Shown here one piece after another: positions 5,212-7,494 of a stretch of 7,494 nt of DNA. This DNA comes from an uncultured Verrucomicrobiota bacterium (GTDB taxonomy: Bacteria; Verrucomicrobiota; Verrucomicrobiia; Methylacidiphilales; Verrucolacustridaceae): positions 1 to 7,494 of the forward strand of contig CAIVGD010000098.1 in the NCBI GenBank assembly GCA_903905395.1, read 5' to 3'. Positions within the stretch are counted from its first letter, which is position 1. Every line of letters starts with the position of its first letter. The notes below the pieces were generated by a model, which saw nothing but the letters and a program-made list of their open reading frames with translations, searched no databases and was not told the origin of the DNA. Position numbers and translations under genes: made by a program.

Positions 5212-6917
5212 GCCTGGCCAAAGCGCTAATTGATCTGGCGGAACAGTCCGGCGCGAAAGATATACCCGTCTGTCAAAAGGCGGTGGCCGATGCGGCAAGC
5301 GAACAACGATCGATGATCAATGCTTTGCTGGAAACCGGCCAGTTGGATGAAAAGGTCTTTGCCCACAAACTGGGCGAATCTCTGGGCATGCCGGTCTGGG
5401 AGGGGGAGATTCCGCCGATTCCCGCTCCTCTCCGGGAAAAATTTCCCGCCAGGCTTGCTTTGAGGTATCGACTTTTGCCGGTGACGGCGGCCGAGGGGGA
5501 GCCTTTGCCCGTGATCTGCTTCGATCCGTTTGACCATCTGGCGCGACAGGCGCTGGCCGGCTTTTGGGAGGGGGAGACAAAATGGATGTTGGCGCCGCGG
5601 CGGGCTGTTTTGGACGGGCTGCGTGGAGGGTACGGAGTGGGAGCGGAAACTTTTGACGAAATTCTTGAGGGAGGCGGAGAATTTGCCTCCTCGAACGATC
5701 TGGAACAGGAAACCACCGTCTTGGATAAGGATGATTCCGAAGCCTCCGTCATCAAGTTCGTCAACCAGATCATCCGGGAAGCTCTGCAGGAGAGGGCCAC
5801 GGATATCCACATCGAACCGCTGGAGGATGACCTCCAGGTTCGCTACCGGATCGACGGGGTTTTGCGGAATATTCCGGTTCCGCCACGGATCAAACTTTTC
5901 CAAGCCTCGCTCATCTCCCGGATTAAGATCATGGCGCATCTCGATATTGCCGAGCGGCGACTTCCGCAGGACGGGCGCATCAATTTGGAGTTTGAGGGGC
6001 GTCCGATCGACGTACGAATCGCCACCATCCCTTCGGTGACGGGGGAATCGGTCAGTCTCCGGTTGCTTGGGCAACAGAGATTTGATTTTGCCCAGATGGG
6101 GTTGAGCCCGGCTCACGAGGAAAGCGTGCGCAGTCTGCTCGCCCTGCCCAACGGGATCGTGCTGATCACCGGGCCGACGGGTTCGGGAAAATCGACGACC
6201 CTGTACACGTTTCTCGCTTCGCTGAATACGAAGGACCGGCGGATAGTGACGATCGAGGATCCTGTGGAAAACAAAATTCCCGGGGTGGTGCAAATCGCGG
6301 TTAAGCCGGAAATTAATCTGACTTTTGCGGCAGGACTGCGGAGCATTCTGCGGGGCGATCCCAACGTCGTTATGGTGGGAGAGATGCGCGATGTGGAGAC
6401 AACGGAGATCGCGATCCGCGCGGCTCTGACGGGGCATCTGGTTTTCTCGACTCTGCACACCAATGATGCGATCGGGGGGATCACTCGCTTGGTGGATATG
6501 GGGATTGAGCCATTTCTCGTGGGATCTTCCGTGAGGGCATTCATCGCCCAGAGGTTGGTCCGAGTGCTCTGCCCATGGTGCTGCGAGCCGGGTCGGTATC
6601 CGGAGGAGTACCTCAAAGAGATTGAAATTCCACCTGAGAAGGCGGCCACGGCTTACCGGGCGGTGGGTTGCGACCGATGCCGCCACACGGGCTATCAGGG
6701 CCGGCGGGCCATCTTTGAAATTTGCCTCGTGACACCTGAACTTCAGGACATGATCACGCGCAAGGAATCCAACGCGGCTCTCAGGGAGATGGCACGCTCC
6801 CAAGGGATGCGTAATTTGAGGGATGATGGATGGGACAAAGTGGCGGAAGGTACGACCACGATCGAAGAGGTGGTGCGGGTGACTGTGATCGAGGCGGGCA
6901 GGAATAAGGGAGGCTGA
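5208..6917 (+). CDS. pilB: type IV pilus / type II secretion assembly ATPase (PilB/GspE family)
   Basis: This 569-residue protein is a hexameric cytoplasmic ATPase of the GspE/PilB family, which drives assembly of pilin or pseudopilin filaments. An N-terminal GspE-N-like region (about 1-145) and an acidic linker precede the core. The core shows ATDIHIEP and VRYRIDG (197-217), RLPQDGR (251-257), Walker A GPTGSGKST (322-330), the Asp box TIEDPVE (348-354), the Walker B region DPNVVMVGEMRD (384-395) and the His box TGHLVFSTLHTNDA (408-421). Two CxxC pairs (Cys455/458 and Cys488/491) form the usual zinc site. Walker B departs slightly from the common RQDPDxxxxGEIRD, reading RGDPN. Length fits PilB (about 566) better than GspE (about 500), but the Walker A wording is GspE-like, so the symbol is a family-level choice. 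No PilT-like retraction gene is visible. It overlaps the aminopeptidase gene by four bases and is followed immediately by the PilC/GspF gene. Confidence 0.95.
   Translation: MSLAKALIDLAEQSGAKDIPVCQKAVADAASEQRSMINALLETGQLDEKVFAHKLGESLGMPVWEGEIPPIPAPLREKFPARLALRYRLLPVTAAEGEPLPVICFDPFDHLARQALAGFWEGETKWMLAPRRAVLDGLRGGYGVGAETFDEILEGGGEFASSNDLEQETTVLDKDDSEASVIKFVNQIIREALQERATDIHIEPLEDDLQVRYRIDGVLRNIPVPPRIKLFQASLISRIKIMAHLDIAERRLPQDGRINLEFEGRPIDVRIATIPSVTGESVSLRLLGQQRFDFAQMGLSPAHEESVRSLLALPNGIVLITGPTGSGKSTTLYTFLASLNTKDRRIVTIEDPVENKIPGVVQIAVKPEINLTFAAGLRSILRGDPNVVMVGEMRDVETTEIAIRAALTGHLVFSTLHTNDAIGGITRLVDMGIEPFLVGSSVRAFIAQRLVRVLCPWCCEPGRYPEEYLKEIEIPPEKAATAYRAVGCDRCRHTGYQGRRAIFEICLVTPELQDMITRKESNAALREMARSQGMRNLRDDGWDKVAEGTTTIEEVVRVTVIEAGRNKGG
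6908..6913 (+). promoter_or_regulatory. Shine-Dalgarno of the PilC/GspF gene
   Basis: GGGAGG lies inside the last codons of the ATPase gene, five bases before GTG 6919. It is the strongest ribosome site in the operon, and it fixes the GTG start of the third gene. Confidence 0.75.
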
Positions 6918-6918
6918 C

Positions 6919-7494
6919 GTGGCAACTTTCACCTACGAAGCGTTAGCGGCAGGCGGGGTCCGTACCCGGGGGACGATCGAGGCAAAAACCCGGCAGGAGG
7001 CTCTGGCGAATCTCGGGCGGTTGAAGTTGCAACCGTTGCGACTCCAGCAGGAGGGGGTGGCGGGATCGGTTTCGGCGGCGGGCAGCGGGGGCGTCACAGC
7101 GGTAGAGCAACCGATGACGGAGAATCAGATTATCTCCTTCACCGAAGAGCTGGGCGATCTGCTCGATGCGGGTCTGCAGTTGGAGGGGGCGCTAAAAATG
7201 ATGGAGCAGAGATCGGAAGTTTCGACCCTCAAGACGGTGGCGCAAAGTTTGCGACAGCAAGTGCGCGAGGGAACCAGTCTTTCCCGGGCGTTGAGGTCAG
7301 CGTCGGCTAGTTTTTCCGATCTGTACTGCAATCTGGTATCGGCGGGAGAGGTGAGCGGGGCGCTTGGGCCGATTTTGCAAAGGCAGGTGCTTTATTTGAA
7401 AAAGCTGAGCGATCTGAAGGCGCGTGTCATTCAAGCTTTGATTTATCCGATGTTTGTCACGGGGGCAGGAATTTTGCTGATGGTGCTGTTCGTC
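6919..7494 (+). CDS. pilC: type IV pilus / type II secretion inner-membrane platform protein (PilC/GspF), 5' part
   Basis: The reading frame stays open from GTG 6919 to the window edge, giving the first 192 residues of a protein normally about 400 long. It is the polytopic inner-membrane platform on which the PilB/GspE ATPase acts. The N-terminus has the family pattern FTYEALAAGGVRTRGTIEA (4-22). A Gly/Ser/Ala-rich linker (about 45-62) leads to the first T2SSF domain: ISFTEELGDLLDAGLQLEGA (72-91), LRQQVREGTSLSRAL (111-125) and YCNLVSAGEVSGALG with the conserved Gly143-Glu144 (136-150). The first membrane segment then begins at about ALIYPMFVTGAGILLMVLFV (173-192), where the sequence ends. The gene starts one base after the stop of the ATPase gene. 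As with its partner, PilC and GspF cannot be separated from this fragment. Confidence 0.93.
   Translation, partial: MATFTYEALAAGGVRTRGTIEAKTRQEALANLGRLKLQPLRLQQEGVAGSVSAAGSGGVTAVEQPMTENQIISFTEELGDLLDAGLQLEGALKMMEQRSEVSTLKTVAQSLRQQVREGTSLSRALRSASASFSDLYCNLVSAGEVSGALGPILQRQVLYLKKLSDLKARVIQALIYPMFVTGAGILLMVLFV

Noticed and set aside
5226..6932. 568-codon open frame antisense to nearly the whole ATPase gene
   Set aside because: Its product is rich in His, Arg, Pro and Ser with no domain pattern, while the opposite strand has a full set of GspE/PilB motifs. It is a shadow caused by codon bias.
7125..7331. 68-codon minus-strand open frame near the right edge
   Set aside because: It is antisense to the PilC/GspF gene, whose motifs are clear on the plus strand.

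Overview
The window looks like the chromosome of a Gram-negative-type, fairly GC-rich bacterium. The mix of an extended SDR sugar-type dehydratase, a WecG/TagA-DUF1972 glycosyltransferase fusion, an M29 aminopeptidase and GspE/PilB plus GspF/PilC genes would fit Verrucomicrobiota or a related PVC lineage. That placement is an impression from protein style, not something the sequence proves.

Layout. (1) 17-1039, minus strand: an NAD(P)-dependent epimerase/dehydratase (extended SDR), possibly followed by another minus-strand gene that runs off the left edge. (2) 1040-1405: a divergent intergenic region with a hairpin and two small overlapping ORFs behind good Shine-Dalgarno sequences. It has no recognisable long gene. 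(3) 1406-3421, plus strand: one long protein joining a GT26 (WecG/TagA/CpsF) domain to a GT4/DUF1972 domain, written in a very G-rich strand. (4) 3449-4039, minus strand: a small secreted protein with a signal peptide, convergent with the glycosyltransferase and divergent from the next operon. (5) 4084 to the right edge, plus strand: an operon of M29 metallo-aminopeptidase, PilB/GspE ATPase and PilC/GspF inner-membrane protein. The first two genes overlap by ATGA, and the third starts one base after the stop of the second.

How the genes may work together. The left half (SDR enzyme and dual glycosyltransferase) suggests surface polysaccharide or lipid-linked glycan synthesis. The two genes are divergent, so a shared pathway is inference only. 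The right half is the cytoplasmic motor and platform of a type IV pilus or type II secretion machine, with an aminopeptidase as its translationally coupled first gene. The PilC/GspF gene is complete at its 5' end but cut by the window edge after 192 codons.

No tRNA, rRNA, CRISPR array, insertion sequence or convincing intrinsic terminator was seen. The most unusual points are the single-chain GT26-GT4 fusion with a Shine-Dalgarno-like motif at the domain junction, the SDR enzyme with Cys in place of the catalytic Lys of YxxxK, and the aminopeptidase embedded in a pilus/secretion operon.
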